A stretch of DNA of 64,000 nt from Pseudomonas parakoreensis (GCF_021602155.1 NZ_BQHY01000005.1:186001-250000); one strand, 5' to 3'; numbered from the stretch's first letter, positions 22,710 to 32,119 are shown. The notes: generated by a model not told the origin, from the sequence alone. Numbers and translations are program-made.

Positions 22710-22754
22710 TCTTGTTAGAGCAGGGCTCTACAGTACTTCAGCTGCCTATCCCGA

Positions 22755-24098
22755 TTAGAGGATGTTCAGTGGGTACTCAACGATCAGACGGGTGTCGTTG
22801 TTGTCAGACGAGTAGCCGCTGTACGCGCCGTTCGAACGGTACATGGCGTAACGCAGACGGAACGACAGATCCTTGGCCGGACCTTCCTGGATCACGTACT
22901 TGGACTCGGCGTTCCACTCGTTTTCCTTACCTTCGCCCAGACCGTTGGTGGTGATGTTGTCACCCTTCACGTAACGGGTCATGAAGCTCAGGCCAGGTAC
23001 GCCGTAGGTCTTCATGTTCAGGTCGTAGCGAGCTTGCCAGGAGCGCTCGTCGCGGCCCACGAAGTCGGAGATCTGGATGGAGTTGGCAACGAAGATGGTG
23101 CTGTTGCCGTCAACGCCATAGTAGTAAGCGTTGTCGCCGCTGGAGCGCTGGTGAGCGATGGTGAATTTGTGAGCACCGATGCTGTACGCAGCAGCCAGGG
23201 ACCACAGTTTGTTGTCAACGCCGGTGGTGCCGTCGCCGATTGCGTCAACCAGGTCACCGCGCTTCTCGCCTTCGGTTTTATAACCGTTGAAGTCGAAGTT
23301 CAGCGACTGGTCTTCGTTGATTGGCAGGGTGTAGTTGAGGTTGATGTACTGCTTCTTGAAGTAGTCATCAGCATCAGACGCGGCGATGGCGGCGGTGAAG
23401 TTGTCGGTGAACGCGTAGCTGGCACCGAAGATGTTGATGTTGGTCAGGCCTTTGCCGCCGAAACCGTTTTCATCAGGCAGGCCGCCGATGCTGTCGCGGC
23501 CCATGCCGGTTTGCTTGCTCAGGGAAGTGAAGCGACCAGCGCTCAGTTCCAGGCCCTTGATCTCTTTGGAAGTGATCAGGGTACCGGTAGCGACTTCTGG
23601 CAGCAGACGGCTGTCGTCAGTGGCGAAGACCGGGCTGGCAACGAATTGCTGACCGTATTTCAGGACGGTGTCGGATACGCGGAATTTGACTGCGCCGCCG
23701 ATCTTGCCCTGGGATTTTTCCGGGTTGCCGTCGCTGTCGACTGCAAACAGGCCGTTGCCGCGGCGACCCGAGCCACCGTCCAGCTTGACCGAACCCATGG
23801 CCATGGCGTCGAGACCGAAGCCTACGGTGCCTTGAGTGAAGCCCGACTCGTAGGTCAGCAGTTGGCTGACACCGGTGTCCTGGCGATAGCCGCTTTCAAA
23901 ACCCGGGGTGCCGTCTTTCTTTGCAACGTTACCGGCACCATTCTTGTAATCGCGGTTCATGTATTCCATACGAGTCTTCAGTTTCAGACTCTGGTCTTCC
24001 AGGAAACCCTTGGCTTCATCCTGAGAAGACGCCATTGCGAACTGCGAGGTGCCTGCTGCAACAGCCAGGGCGATCATGCTCCACTTCATCACGCGCAT
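22755..24098 (-). CDS. oprD: OprD-family outer-membrane porin
   Basis: The 447-residue protein starts MRVMKWSMIALAVAAGTSQF and has a signal peptide ending near AMA (about residue 23). The mature part has the OprD hallmarks: EAKGFLEDQSLKLKTRMEYM, LLTYESGFTQGTVGFGLDAM and FMTRYVKGD. The C-terminus, RLIVEYPLNIL, is close to that of P. aeruginosa OprD. The family forms 18-stranded channels for basic amino acids and other small substrates. Its neighbours (HIT, slyX, cold-shock, Dps, aspS) are those of PAO1 oprD, so it is the positional counterpart. Whether it has the same substrate or carbapenem permeability is not shown. GGAG lies 8 bp before the ATG. Confidence 0.85.
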   Translation of the reverse strand: MRVMKWSMIALAVAAGTSQFAMASSQDEAKGFLEDQSLKLKTRMEYMNRDYKNGAGNVAKKDGTPGFESGYRQDTGVSQLLTYESGFTQGTVGFGLDAMAMGSVKLDGGSGRRGNGLFAVDSDGNPEKSQGKIGGAVKFRVSDTVLKYGQQFVASPVFATDDSRLLPEVATGTLITSKEIKGLELSAGRFTSLSKQTGMGRDSIGGLPDENGFGGKGLTNINIFGASYAFTDNFTAAIAASDADDYFKKQYINLNYTLPINEDQSLNFDFNGYKTEGEKRGDLVDAIGDGTTGVDNKLWSLAAAYSIGAHKFTIAHQRSSGDNAYYYGVDGNSTIFVANSIQISDFVGRDERSWQARYDLNMKTYGVPGLSFMTRYVKGDNITTNGLGEGKENEWNAESKYVIQEGPAKDLSFRLRYAMYRSNGAYSGYSSDNNDTRLIVEYPLNIL

Positions 24099-24175
24099 CG
24101 TGATTTGCTCCTTTGGTTTTTAGAAGAGTACTGCCGTCCCACCTGTTTTATTATCTGGGCGGCTCTTTCTTTTTG

Positions 24176-24204
24176 TGTCGGCGCAAACTTATATCACGCC
24201 GACA
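24176..24204 (-). promoter_or_regulatory. palindrome overlapping an extended -10 box upstream of oprD
   Basis: On the minus strand TGTCGGCG and CGCCGACA flank 13 bp that contain TGATATAAG. That is an extended -10 element (TG-N-TATAA-like), correctly oriented toward the porin gene, about 85 bp upstream of its ATG. A perfect 8-bp dyad around a -10 box is what a repressor operator would look like. Alternatively it is a leader hairpin. Confidence 0.45.
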
Positions 24205-24995
24205 ATGTTGGCGATACTTGCGAATCCAACCTTTCACCTTCTTTACGACGCTGTCGCAGATGGCTTTGCAGATGTCGCAAAATCACAGTACCGATGCAAT
24301 CGGACCGACAACTTTCTCGCTGTTTTTCTAGCCGTTTGCATCGCTAAAAAAGAGTCCCTGGCAAAACACTTGAATCTCCATCGGGCAACCCTGCCACTGT
24401 TTTTGTCGGGCTTAAGGCTCCCACTTCCCGTGGTGCGCTTATAGTCCATATGAGTACGAATGCAACAAGCGTGCACAAACCGCTTTCTCTATGCGGTTAT
24501 TTTTCTGAGCAGTCGCTGGTCGCTGTAAAAACCGCATAAATACTGGGCCTCAAGCCCTCCTTTATCAGGGCTTGACGCCATCCTTTGCTTGGTGTTGTCG
24601 AGCTGGTTTCTGTGCGCGACAACGAAAAACGTTACCGGTTCACCCCGTCTGTGAGTATTCCGCGGATGCCTGACGCACTGAGCGTAGACGCACTGTGCGG
24701 TTTTGGTGCAAAAATTTTTACAGTTGTTCCGGATTCATACAGTTTGAGCGGGTGCAGGGGGCGAACGCTTCGGGCTTTTCTGGTCATTTCATTGTGTTGG
24801 ATCGCGCAGTCGGTTCCGTCATGGTGCGTGCTGCCCAAAAATGTCGCATGCAGGAACATTGAGCAACGTCTGCCCGGGCGCGCTTATCGTGAAGCCCGGC
24901 GCATTCGCAGGTATGCTGCCTGCCTGTCGCTTGGTCTCATGCCTGTCTGGGTAGCCGCTAAGCTGAATTGTGTAGATAAGCCGGGAGTGCACGCA
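24205..24995. other. long gene-free stretch between oprD promoter and HIT gene
   Basis: About 790 bp without a credible gene; one frame is open from 24585 into the HIT gene, but its translation (rich in Cys, Arg, Trp, no family likeness) looks like chance. Two hairpins are visible: AACCGC..GCGGTT (24478-24498) followed by ATTTTT, terminator-like on the plus strand, and CAAGCCCT..AGGGCTTG (24551-24574). TATAGT at 24440-24445 could be a -10 box about 60 bp ahead of the first hairpin. A small RNA is possible but unsupported. Confidence 0.35.
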
Positions 24996-25421
24996 GTGTT
25001 TGCTTTAGATTCACGACTTCAACAGGACACCCTGACCATCGGCGACTTCCCGCTCTGCCGGCTGCTGCTGTCCAATGATGCCAATTACCCGTGGTTCATC
25101 CTGGTGCCTCGTCGCGACGATATCAGCGAGTTGTTTCAGTTGGATGTCGCCGATCAGCAGCAGTTGTGGCAGGAGACCACGGCGCTGGCCGAGCTGCTGA
25201 AGGATCTGTTCGACGCCGACAAGTTGAACGTTGCGACGCTGGGCAACGTTGTCAGCCAGTTGCACATGCATGTGATCGTGCGCAAGCGGGATGACGCGGC
25301 ATGGCCGGCGCCGGTCTGGGGTAAACACCCGGCCAGACCCTACAGCGCCGAAGAGGTTGCGGGCATTCGTGAACGGCTGCGTCTGGTGCTGACCGAAGAC
25401 TTCACGTTTCTGGAGGGTTGA
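24996..25421 (+). CDS. HIT family protein
   Basis: The 141-residue protein belongs to the histidine-triad superfamily of nucleotide hydrolases/transferases. Near residue 88 lies QLHMHVIVRKRDDAAWPAPVWG; the triad is reduced to H-x-H, as usual in this bacterial subgroup. YPWFILVPRRDDISELFQL gives the conserved N-terminal strand. I chose GTG at 24996, preceded by GGGAG at 8 bp; the frame is open much further upstream but that part does not look coding. slyX begins 3 bp after its stop. Confidence 0.88.
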   Translation: MFALDSRLQQDTLTIGDFPLCRLLLSNDANYPWFILVPRRDDISELFQLDVADQQQLWQETTALAELLKDLFDADKLNVATLGNVVSQLHMHVIVRKRDDAAWPAPVWGKHPARPYSAEEVAGIRERLRLVLTEDFTFLEG

Positions 25422-25424
25422 ACC

Positions 25425-25631
25425 ATGAACCTTGAAGAACGCGTTACCGATCTGGAAAGCCGCCTGGCGTTTCAGGATGACACCATTCAGGCGTTGAACG
25501 ATGAGCTGGTGGCGCAGCAGCGCGTGATCGAACGCCTGCAACTGCAGATGGCGGCTCTGATCAAGCGTCAGGAAGAGATGGTCGGGCAATTCGACTCTTT
25601 CGAGGAAGAAGCGCCACCGCCGCATTACTGA
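25425..25631 (+). CDS. slyX: SlyX family protein
   Basis: A 68-residue protein that is almost entirely a coiled coil ([40 protein letters not shown]) ending in an acidic tail and PPPHY, the family signature. The molecular role of SlyX is unknown. It lies 3 bp after the HIT gene in the same transcript. Confidence 0.93.
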   Translation: MNLEERVTDLESRLAFQDDTIQALNDELVAQQRVIERLQLQMAALIKRQEEMVGQFDSFEEEAPPPHY

Positions 25632-25654
25632 TGCCAACACATTTGTGCAGGCGT

Positions 25655-25692
25655 AAAAAAACCGCGAGCAGCGTGGCTGCTCGCGGTTTTTT
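25655..25692. terminator. bidirectional terminator between slyX and the cold-shock fusion gene
   Basis: A 13-bp stem (25660-25672 with 25676-25688) has an A run on the left and a T run on the right, serving both converging genes. Confidence 0.92.
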
Positions 25693-25703
25693 GTTGCCTC
25701 GAA

Positions 25704-26306
25704 TCAGCGACGCGGCAGGGCGGCGATCACGTCCTCGGCTTGCAGGCCTTTGTCCCGGTTCATCACCGAGAACTCCACGCGTTGGCCTTCAACCAGGACG
25801 CGGTGGCCTTCGCCACGGATTGCACGAAAGTGCACGAAAATATCATCGCCGGAATCCCGGGAGATGAAGCCGAAGCCTTTGGAGGTGTTGAACCACTTGA
25901 CGGTACCGGTATCGCGGTTGCTCATGTCATAGGTAGTCGGTGCGGCGGCCGGTGAAGACTTGTAGAAGCTGATGGCCAGATGCAGGATCACGGCAATCAG
26001 TGCAATCACCAGGCTGAACAACACGGCCGGTTGACCGGCGATGACAGGCATCGGTGCAATCAGAGTCAGGGTTTGCAGGACGACAGTCAGCACGAGAAGA
26101 GCGCTGACCAGATTTTGCAAATGCTGGCGCGGGCCTTTGTTCCAGTAAGGAATTACAGGAGCGATGACCAGGTTCAGCAGGCCGAAAAGGGCCAGATAAA
26201 GTGCATCGGGTTGTTGCAGGTAAGGAACGGCTTCGGCTTTCAAGCTGGGTATGAACGACAGCAGCAAGGCCGCTGCGCCCATTAGCAGGTGGACGATTTT
26301 CAACAT
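25704..26306 (-). CDS. membrane protein with C-terminal cold-shock domain
   Basis: The 200-residue protein combines two parts. Residues 1-120 hold about four hydrophobic helices ([73 protein letters not shown]). Residues about 132-200 are a full cold-shock domain: [20 protein letters not shown] gives RNP1 and DIFVHFRAI gives RNP2, with the aromatic residues kept. An RNA- or single-stranded-DNA-binding domain would thus be held at the inner membrane, on the cytoplasmic side if both termini face in. A similar protein sits here in P. aeruginosa (PA0961, from memory). The function is not known to me. Confidence 0.85.
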   Translation of the reverse strand: MLKIVHLLMGAAALLLSFIPSLKAEAVPYLQQPDALYLALFGLLNLVIAPVIPYWNKGPRQHLQNLVSALLVLTVVLQTLTLIAPMPVIAGQPAVLFSLVIALIAVILHLAISFYKSSPAAAPTTYDMSNRDTGTVKWFNTSKGFGFISRDSGDDIFVHFRAIRGEGHRVLVEGQRVEFSVMNRDKGLQAEDVIAALPRR

Positions 26307-26616
26307 TTTGATTGGCTCACGTTATGACGGCTCACAAGGAAGAGCTGAAGGCGCACGGTTCGCTTCGGAAACAATAAAGAGGCGTTGGACACGTGCCCGG
26401 CATCAGCCTATGCGCGAGGCCCCGAAAAATGGGGCATGGCGACACACTGCCTATTTAACAGCAAAGCCTGCAGCGACTCAAATCACCCCGGCCAGCGGCA
26501 CCTGCCCGGTCGATTTGTCGCACGGCGAGCGAAAATTGCCGGCTGCGAGGTCGCGGCTGCCTTGCTAGAGTGGGTCTGCACCTGTTGGATGAATTCAATC
26601 GCCTTAGGGGGTAAAC
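26307..26616. other. intergenic region before the Dps-like gene
   Basis: A 310-bp divergent gap without a credible gene. GCTAGAGT near 26561-26570 may be the -10 box of the Dps-like gene. No OxyR, Fur or other recognised operator is clear. Confidence 0.3.
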
Positions 26617-27087
26617 ATGGCAATCGATATCGGTATCAGTGAAGAAGACCGCAAGTCCATCGTCGAGGGGTTGTCGCGGTTGTTGTCGGACACCTATGTG
26701 CTGTATCTGAAAACCCATAACTTCCACTGGAACGTCACAGGTCCCATGTTCAGGACCCTGCATCTGATGTTCGAAGAACAATACAACGAGCTGGCGCTGG
26801 CGGTGGATCTGATCGCCGAGCGTATCCGCGCCTTGGGTTTTCCGGCGCCGGGTGCCTACGCGACTTACGCGCGACTCTCCTCCATTAAAGAGGAAGTCGG
26901 CGTGCCAAGCGCCGAGGACATGATCAATCAGTTGGTCGAGGGCCAAGAGGCCGTGACTCGCACCGCTCGCGGGATCTTCCCGCTGTTGGACAAGGTCAGT
27001 GACGAGCCGACAGCCGACTTGCTGACCCAGCGCATGCAGGTGCATGAGAAGACCGCATGGATGCTGCGCGCGTTGCTTGAGACCTGA
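26617..27087 (+). CDS. Dps/ferritin-like DNA-protection protein
   Basis: The 156-residue four-helix protein has the Dps ferroxidase-site pattern: [20 protein letters not shown] (His in HNFHWN) with [20 protein letters not shown], where the Asp and Glu from one subunit meet His from its partner. Such dodecamers store iron and use up hydrogen peroxide. AGGGGGTAAAC precedes the ATG. It corresponds to the Dps-like gene upstream of aspS in P. aeruginosa (PA0962, from memory). Confidence 0.92.
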   Translation: MAIDIGISEEDRKSIVEGLSRLLSDTYVLYLKTHNFHWNVTGPMFRTLHLMFEEQYNELALAVDLIAERIRALGFPAPGAYATYARLSSIKEEVGVPSAEDMINQLVEGQEAVTRTARGIFPLLDKVSDEPTADLLTQRMQVHEKTAWMLRALLET

Positions 27088-27270
27088 CAAGCCTTTGCGC
27101 GGATGTCCGGGGGGATGTCCGCGTGCTGTTTCAAATCTTACTGAACATGTCGGCTTATCCTACGTTGCTGGGCAACTAGTCATCTGGCGCTGACTTTGCG
27201 TCTGCGTTTTTATGAAGGCACAGGATGTTGTCTTTATTACAAGCAGCGATGGCAAAGGAGTGTCAGCGAT

Positions 27271-27621
27271 ATGGTAGGTGGAGACAGGCGATGCGAGCAT
27301 GTCGGTTCGCAACGGGAAATGAAGGTCGATCCGTTTGTCGGCGATTTTGATTTTGAACTGATCCGGCCGCTGGCAAGGTCAGTGCGTTTGAACGGGTTTG
27401 CCACTTGCTTGAGGCTCGAGCAGGTTTACTGGAACATTCTTGGTGACATGGCCGGGCACAACGGCTGTTCGGTCAGCACGCTGCTGTCACATGTGGACCG
27501 TGAAGTGCACCTGCGCCACGGCGGGGTCAAAAACTTCAGCGGTCTGGTGCGGGTGGTGTGTGTGATGAATGGTCTGCGGGATACCCCGGCGGCCGTCATG
27601 CCCGGAACGACCAATACTTGA
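27271..27621 (+). CDS. ribbon-helix-helix domain protein
   Basis: The 116-residue protein has a C-terminal RHH_4-like domain: RSVRLNGFATCLRLEQVYWN, then ILGDMAGHNGCSVSTLLSHV and a final NFSGLVRVVCVM helix. Such domains bind DNA as dimers, the RSVRLNG strand forming the ribbon. ATG at 27271 follows AAAGGAG at 10 bp; ATG at 27319 (MKVDPFVGDF) is a possible shorter start. It lies between Dps and the fmdB-aspS block, with a strong hairpin just after its stop. The target is unknown; no toxin gene is adjacent, so it is not an obvious antitoxin. Confidence 0.75.
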   Translation: MVGGDRRCEHVGSQREMKVDPFVGDFDFELIRPLARSVRLNGFATCLRLEQVYWNILGDMAGHNGCSVSTLLSHVDREVHLRHGGVKNFSGLVRVVCVMNGLRDTPAAVMPGTTNT

Positions 27622-27630
27622 AATGACGTG

Positions 27631-27668
27631 GCGGGCTGTGCAGTCTTACGGCTGCACAGCCCGCATTT
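27631..27668 (+). terminator. hairpin after the ribbon-helix-helix gene
   Basis: A perfect 13-bp GC-rich stem (27631-27643 with 27652-27664) with an 8-nt loop, starting 10 bp after the stop. The following ATTTAA is only weakly T-rich. Confidence 0.65.
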
Positions 27669-27674
27669 AATGGA

Positions 27675-27680
27675 TATAAT
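27675..27680 (+). promoter_or_regulatory. -10 box of the fmdB-aspS operon
   Basis: A perfect TATAAT lies 60 bp before the FmdB-family start codon, immediately after the preceding hairpin. No clear -35 element is seen. Confidence 0.5.
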
Positions 27681-27739
27681 CCCGCTCTTTCGCCGCAAAG
27701 CCCTGCGCGCGGTGGCAATCTGATCGCCGAGACACCCCC

Positions 27740-27961
27740 ATGCCGATGTACGATTACCAATGTGCTTCCTGTGGTCATCAGTTGGAAGCCATTCAAAAGA
27801 TCAGCGAGGCACCGCTGGTCGACTGCCCTGCCTGTCAGGCGCCAGAGCTCAAAAAACAGCTGTCCATGCCGGGTTTCCGCCTCAGCGGCAGCGGTTGGTA
27901 CGAGACCGATTTCAAGACCGGAGCCAAGAAGAATCTGGCCGGTGGCGACAAATCTGACTAG
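27740..27961 (+). CDS. FmdB family zinc-ribbon protein
   Basis: A 73-residue protein with two zinc-binding CxxC pairs: YDYQCASCGHQLEAIQKISE and DCPACQAPELKKQLSMPGF. This is the FmdB/CxxC_CXXC_SSSS family, often found just upstream of aspS in gammaproteobacteria. The C-terminal tail is Lys/Gly-rich and disordered. The role of the family is not settled; an effect on gene expression has been proposed. It is probably co-transcribed with aspS. Confidence 0.93.
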   Translation: MPMYDYQCASCGHQLEAIQKISEAPLVDCPACQAPELKKQLSMPGFRLSGSGWYETDFKTGAKKNLAGGDKSD

Positions 27962-28061
27962 GGTTCAGGCCCAGGTCGAACGACACGCGTGAGATTCCGC
28001 AGTGCTTGAGTGCGACGGGATCTCCACCGAATTTCGAATTACGAGAAGCGAAACCACTACC

Positions 28062-29837
28062 ATGATGCGCAGCCATTATTGCGGCCAACTGAACGAAAGC
28101 CTGGAAGGCCAGGAAATTACCCTTTGCGGATGGGTTCACCGTCGTCGCGACCACGGCGGGGTGATTTTCCTCGATATCCGTGATCGTGATGGTCTGGCGC
28201 AGGTGGTGTTCGATCCGGATCGCGCCGAAAGCTTCGCCGCCGCCGATCGCGTGCGCAGCGAGTACGTGGTGAAGATCACCGGCAAGGTGCGTCTGCGTCC
28301 GGCCGGGGCAACCAACGCCAACATGGCGTCGGGCATGATCGAAGTGCTGGGCTACGAGCTGGAAGTGCTGAACGAAGCGGAAACCCCGCCGTTCCCGCTC
28401 AACGAATACTCCGACGTCGGCGAAGAAACCCGTCTGCGCTACCGCTTCCTCGATCTGCGTCGTCCGGAAATGGCCGAGAAGCTGCGTCTGCGTTCGCGCA
28501 TGACCACCAGCATCCGTCGCTACCTCGACGAGAACGGCTTCCTCGATGTGGAGACGCCGATCCTGACCCGCGCGACCCCGGAAGGTGCTCGCGACTACCT
28601 GGTGCCGAGCCGTACTCACGCCGGTTCCTTCTTTGCCCTGCCGCAATCGCCTCAGTTGTTCAAGCAACTGCTGATGGTTGCCGGTTTCGACCGCTACTAC
28701 CAGATCGCCAAGTGCTTCCGTGACGAAGACCTGCGTGCCGACCGTCAGCCTGAGTTCACTCAGATCGACATCGAAACCAGCTTCCTCGACGAAAAAGACA
28801 TCATGGGCCTGACCGAAGGCATGATCCGCAACCTGTTCAAGGAAGTGCTGGATCTGGAATTCGGCGAATTCCCGCACATGACCTTCGAAGAAGCCATGCG
28901 TCGTTACGGTTCCGACAAGCCGGACCTGCGTAACCCGCTGGAGCTGGTCGACGTTGCCGATCAGCTCAAGGAAGTCGAATTCAAGGTCTTCAGCGGCCCG
29001 GCCAACGATCCGAAATGCCGTATCGCTGCACTGCGTGTTCCAGGCGGGGCGAGCATGCCGCGCAAGCAGATCGACGACTACACCAAGTTCGTCGGCATCT
29101 ACGGTGCCAAGGGCCTGGCGTACATCAAGGTCAACGAGCGCGCTGCCGGTGTTGACGGTCTGCAATCGCCGATCGTGAAAAACATCCCTGAAGCCAACCT
29201 GAACGTGATCCTTGATCGCGTTGGTGCAGTTGACGGCGACATCGTGTTCTTCGGCGCCGACAAGGCCAAGATCGTCAGTGAAGCCCTGGGCGCGCTGCGT
29301 ATCAAGCTGGGCCACGACCTCGACCTGTTGACCTGCAAGTGGGCGCCAATGTGGGTTGTCGACTTCCCGATGTTCGAAGAAAACGACGACGGCAGCTTCT
29401 CGGCGCTGCACCACCCGTTCACTGCGCCGAAGTGCTCGCCTGAAGAGCTGGAAGCCAATCCGGCTGGCGCTCTGTCCCGTGCCTACGACATGGTACTGAA
29501 CGGCACCGAGCTGGGTGGCGGTTCGATCCGTATCCACCGCAAGGAAATGCAGCAAGCGGTGTTCCGCCTGCTGGGCATCAACGAAGCGGAACAGGAAGAG
29601 AAGTTCGGCTTCCTGCTCGACGCGCTGAAGTACGGTGCGCCGCCGCACGGTGGTCTGGCCTTCGGTCTGGACCGTCTGGTAATGCTGATGACCGGCGCCC
29701 AGTCGATCCGTGAAGTGATCGCCTTCCCGAAAACCCAGAGTGCTGCGGACGTCATGACGCAAGCGCCGGGTGTGGTGGATGCCAAGGCACTGCGCGAGCT
29801 GCACATTCGTTTGCGCGAAACGCCAAAGGCTGAGTAA
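28062..29837 (+). CDS. aspS: aspartyl-tRNA synthetase (probably non-discriminating)
   Basis: The 591-residue class II synthetase starts [20 protein letters not shown] with an OB-fold anticodon-binding domain (1-105). Class II motif 2 ([20 protein letters not shown]), the GAD insertion domain and motif 3 ([16 protein letters not shown]) follow. Length equals P. aeruginosa AspS, which is known to charge both tRNA-Asp and tRNA-Asn. The same is likely here but not proved by sequence. ATG at 28062 is preferred; the next codon is also ATG. Confidence 0.96.
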   Translation: MMRSHYCGQLNESLEGQEITLCGWVHRRRDHGGVIFLDIRDRDGLAQVVFDPDRAESFAAADRVRSEYVVKITGKVRLRPAGATNANMASGMIEVLGYELEVLNEAETPPFPLNEYSDVGEETRLRYRFLDLRRPEMAEKLRLRSRMTTSIRRYLDENGFLDVETPILTRATPEGARDYLVPSRTHAGSFFALPQSPQLFKQLLMVAGFDRYYQIAKCFRDEDLRADRQPEFTQIDIETSFLDEKDIMGLTEGMIRNLFKEVLDLEFGEFPHMTFEEAMRRYGSDKPDLRNPLELVDVADQLKEVEFKVFSGPANDPKCRIAALRVPGGASMPRKQIDDYTKFVGIYGAKGLAYIKVNERAAGVDGLQSPIVKNIPEANLNVILDRVGAVDGDIVFFGADKAKIVSEALGALRIKLGHDLDLLTCKWAPMWVVDFPMFEENDDGSFSALHHPFTAPKCSPEELEANPAGALSRAYDMVLNGTELGGGSIRIHRKEMQQAVFRLLGINEAEQEEKFGFLLDALKYGAPPHGGLAFGLDRLVMLMTGAQSIREVIAFPKTQSAADVMTQAPGVVDAKALRELHIRLRETPKAE

Positions 29838-29847
29838 GACGGGCCTG

Positions 29848-29875
29848 AAGGCGCATCTTCGGATGCGCCTTTTTT
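29848..29875 (+). terminator. terminator after aspS
   Basis: A 10-bp stem (29848-29857 with 29862-29871) with a stable TTCG loop, followed by a T run. Confidence 0.93.
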
Positions 29876-29964
29876 CTTTGCATAGAGAGCAGGTCGAGAT
29901 TTTTTGTTGGCTGGCCGCTGCGTGAGCAGGGCGGGCAACGTTTCAAGAGAATTCGGAGCGAGTT

Positions 29965-30711
29965 ATGGCAGGTCATTCCAAGTGGGCGAACATCAAGCAC
30001 CGCAAAGAACGTCAGGATGCCAAGAGAGGCAAGATCTTCACCAAGTGGATCCGTGAACTGACCGTTGCGGCCCGTCAGGGCGGCGGCGATCCGGGATCTA
30101 ACCCGCGTCTGCGTCTGGCTCTGGACAAGGCCCTCGGCGCGAACATGAGCCGCGACATCATCTACCGCGCCGTGGCGCGTGGCGCCGGTGCGACCGAAGC
30201 GGACAACGTTGAAGAGCTGACCTATGAAGGTTACGGCCCGGGTGGCGTGGCGGTGATGGTCGAATGCATGACCGACAACCGCAACCGCACCGCTGCAGCC
30301 GTTCGCCATGCATTCAGCAAATGCGGCGGCAACCTCGGCACCGACGGGTCGGTCGCGTACCTGTTCGAGCGCAAGGGTCAGATCAGCTTCGCCCCGGGCG
30401 TCGATGAAGACGTCCTGACCGAAGCGGCGCTGGAAGCCGATGCCGACGACGTGGTCAGTCATGAAGACGGCTCGATCGACGTGTTCACCTCGTTCACCAG
30501 CTTCTATGCCGTGCGTAACGCGCTGGAAGCGGCGGGGTTCAAGGGCGACGACGCGGAAATCGTCATGCAGCCGACCACCAGCGCCGAACTGGATCTGGAA
30601 GGCGCGGAGAAGGTGCTCAAGCTGATCGACATGCTTGAGGATCTGGATGACGTGCAGAACGTCTATTCCAACGCGGACATTCCGGAAGACGTGGCGGCTC
30701 AGCTCGGTTAA
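29965..30711 (+). CDS. yebC: YebC/PmpR family DNA-binding or translation factor
   Basis: The 248-residue protein begins with the hallmark [20 protein letters not shown] and has the family's DRNRTA block ([20 protein letters not shown]) and [19 protein letters not shown]. It sits just upstream of ruvC, as in most gammaproteobacteria. In P. aeruginosa the orthologue is PmpR, a repressor of the PQS quorum-sensing regulator gene; other family members help ribosomes at proline stretches. Which role applies here cannot be told. GGAGCGAGTT precedes the ATG. Confidence 0.95.
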   Translation: MAGHSKWANIKHRKERQDAKRGKIFTKWIRELTVAARQGGGDPGSNPRLRLALDKALGANMSRDIIYRAVARGAGATEADNVEELTYEGYGPGGVAVMVECMTDNRNRTAAAVRHAFSKCGGNLGTDGSVAYLFERKGQISFAPGVDEDVLTEAALEADADDVVSHEDGSIDVFTSFTSFYAVRNALEAAGFKGDDAEIVMQPTTSAELDLEGAEKVLKLIDMLEDLDDVQNVYSNADIPEDVAAQLG

Positions 30712-30754
30712 CGCAAAATAGAAAGGTCGCAGTTTTTGATGGCTCTACAATTCA

Positions 30755-30828
30755 CCTGTAGGAGCTGCCGAAGGCTGCGATCTTTCTGCTTTTAAAAGAT
30801 CAAAAGATCGCAGCCTTCGGCAGCTCCT
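30755..30828. repeat. paired REP palindrome, family C
   Basis: Two inverted units with core GTAGGAGCTGCCGAAGGCTG, spaced closely, between yebC and ruvC. Confidence 0.9.
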
Positions 30829-30868
30829 GGATGTACCCTCAGCTTTCGCATCAATTTCTGCAGGCGTT

Positions 30869-31396
30869 ATGACATTAATTCTGGGTATCGACCCCGGCTC
30901 GCGCATCACCGGTTACGGGATTGTTCGCGATACCGGACGTGGCGGCTGCATCTATGTGGCCTCGGGCTGCATCCGTACCGGCGCCGGCGAGCTGCATGAG
31001 CGGCTGCAGATCGTTTATCGCGGCGTGCGTGAAATCATTCAGACCTATGGCCCGGTGACCATGGGCATCGAAAAAGTGTTCATGGCGAAAAACGCCGATT
31101 CCGCCCTCAAACTCGGGCAGGCTCGCGGCGCCGCCATTGTGGCCGGCGCCGAGGAGAGCCTGGAGATTGCCGAGTACACCGCTACCCAGGTCAAGCAAGC
31201 CGTGGTCGGCACCGGCGCCGCCAATAAAGACCAGGTGCAGATGATGGTCATGCACATGCTCAAGCTGACCAGCAAACCGCAGATCGATGCCTCGGATGCC
31301 CTGGCCATTGCGATTTGTCACGCGCATACCCGTTCCAGCCTGCTGCCGCATGGTTTGGGAACCGCACGCAGTCGTGGCGGGCGCCTGCGTCTCTGA
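30869..31396 (+). CDS. ruvC: crossover junction endodeoxyribonuclease RuvC
   Basis: The 175-residue resolvase cuts Holliday junctions. Its RNase H-like fold shows the acidic residues: [14 protein letters not shown] (Asp8), [11 protein letters not shown] (Glu), and [13 protein letters not shown] (Asp pair near residue 143). Length fits the family. ruvA and ruvB follow, giving the complete ruvCAB set. Confidence 0.96.
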   Translation: MTLILGIDPGSRITGYGIVRDTGRGGCIYVASGCIRTGAGELHERLQIVYRGVREIIQTYGPVTMGIEKVFMAKNADSALKLGQARGAAIVAGAEESLEIAEYTATQVKQAVVGTGAANKDQVQMMVMHMLKLTSKPQIDASDALAIAICHAHTRSSLLPHGLGTARSRGGRLRL

Positions 31397-31510
31397 TAGC
31401 ATCAGCAATCATTTTTGCGGAATGCGGATTTCGCGCCTGGGTCGTCGGCCCGATTCCCGCCTTCCATCTGTCGCCAGCCCACGGCTGGCCAACGCTCAAG
31501 GATCTGAAAC

Positions 31511-32119
31511 GTGATTGGACGCTTGCGCGGCACCCTGGCTGAGAAACAGCCGCCGCACCTGATTCTGGATGTAAACGGCCTCGGGTATGAGCTGGAAGTG
31601 CCCATGACCACCCTTTATCGTCTGCCGTCGGTCGGTGAACCGCTGACGCTGCACACCCATTTGGTCGTACGCGAAGACGCGCAGTTACTCTATGGTTTCG
31701 CCGGCAAGCGTGAGCGAGACTTTTTTCGTGAGCTGATCCGTCTCAATGGTGTCGGGCCGAAACTGGCCCTGGCCTTGATGTCGAGCCTTGAAGTCGATGA
31801 ACTGATCCGCTGCGTGCAATCCCAAGACACTTCGGCGTTGACCAAGGTCCCGGGTGTCGGCAAGAAAACCGCTGAGCGCCTGTTGGTCGAACTCAAGGAT
31901 CGCTTCAAGGCCTGGGAAACCTCGCCAGCCATGTTCGCTCTGGTGCCGAACCAGCCGGACGGCCCGGCGCCGGTCAACACTGCCGAGAACGATGCCGTCA
32001 GTGCGCTGATTTCCCTGGGCTACAAGCCGCAGGAAGCGAGCAAGGCGATTACCGCCATCAAGGACAAGAATTTGAGCAGTGAAGACCTGATCCGCCGCGC
32101 CCTGAAGGGAATGATTTAA
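31511..32119 (+). CDS. ruvA: Holliday junction DNA helicase subunit RuvA
   Basis: The 202-residue junction-binding subunit starts at GTG 31511 ([20 protein letters not shown]). It has an OB-fold, two helix-hairpin-helix motifs ([34 protein letters not shown]) and a C-terminal RuvB-contacting domain ([16 protein letters not shown]). Its stop is immediately followed by the ruvB start. Confidence 0.96.
   Translation: MIGRLRGTLAEKQPPHLILDVNGLGYELEVPMTTLYRLPSVGEPLTLHTHLVVREDAQLLYGFAGKRERDFFRELIRLNGVGPKLALALMSSLEVDELIRCVQSQDTSALTKVPGVGKKTAERLLVELKDRFKAWETSPAMFALVPNQPDGPAPVNTAENDAVSALISLGYKPQEASKAITAIKDKNLSSEDLIRRALKGMI

Noticed and set aside
24585-24995. N-terminal extension of the HIT protein by 137 residues
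   Set aside because: The extra part is rich in Cys, Arg and Trp without similarity; GTG 24996 with GGGAG fits the family length.
27271-27621. Antitoxin of a toxin-antitoxin pair
   Set aside because: No small partner gene overlaps or adjoins; the neighbours are Dps and an FmdB-family gene with its own promoter.
27912-29804. 630-codon open frame antisense to aspS
   Set aside because: Shadow of aspS; no ribosome-binding site or family likeness.
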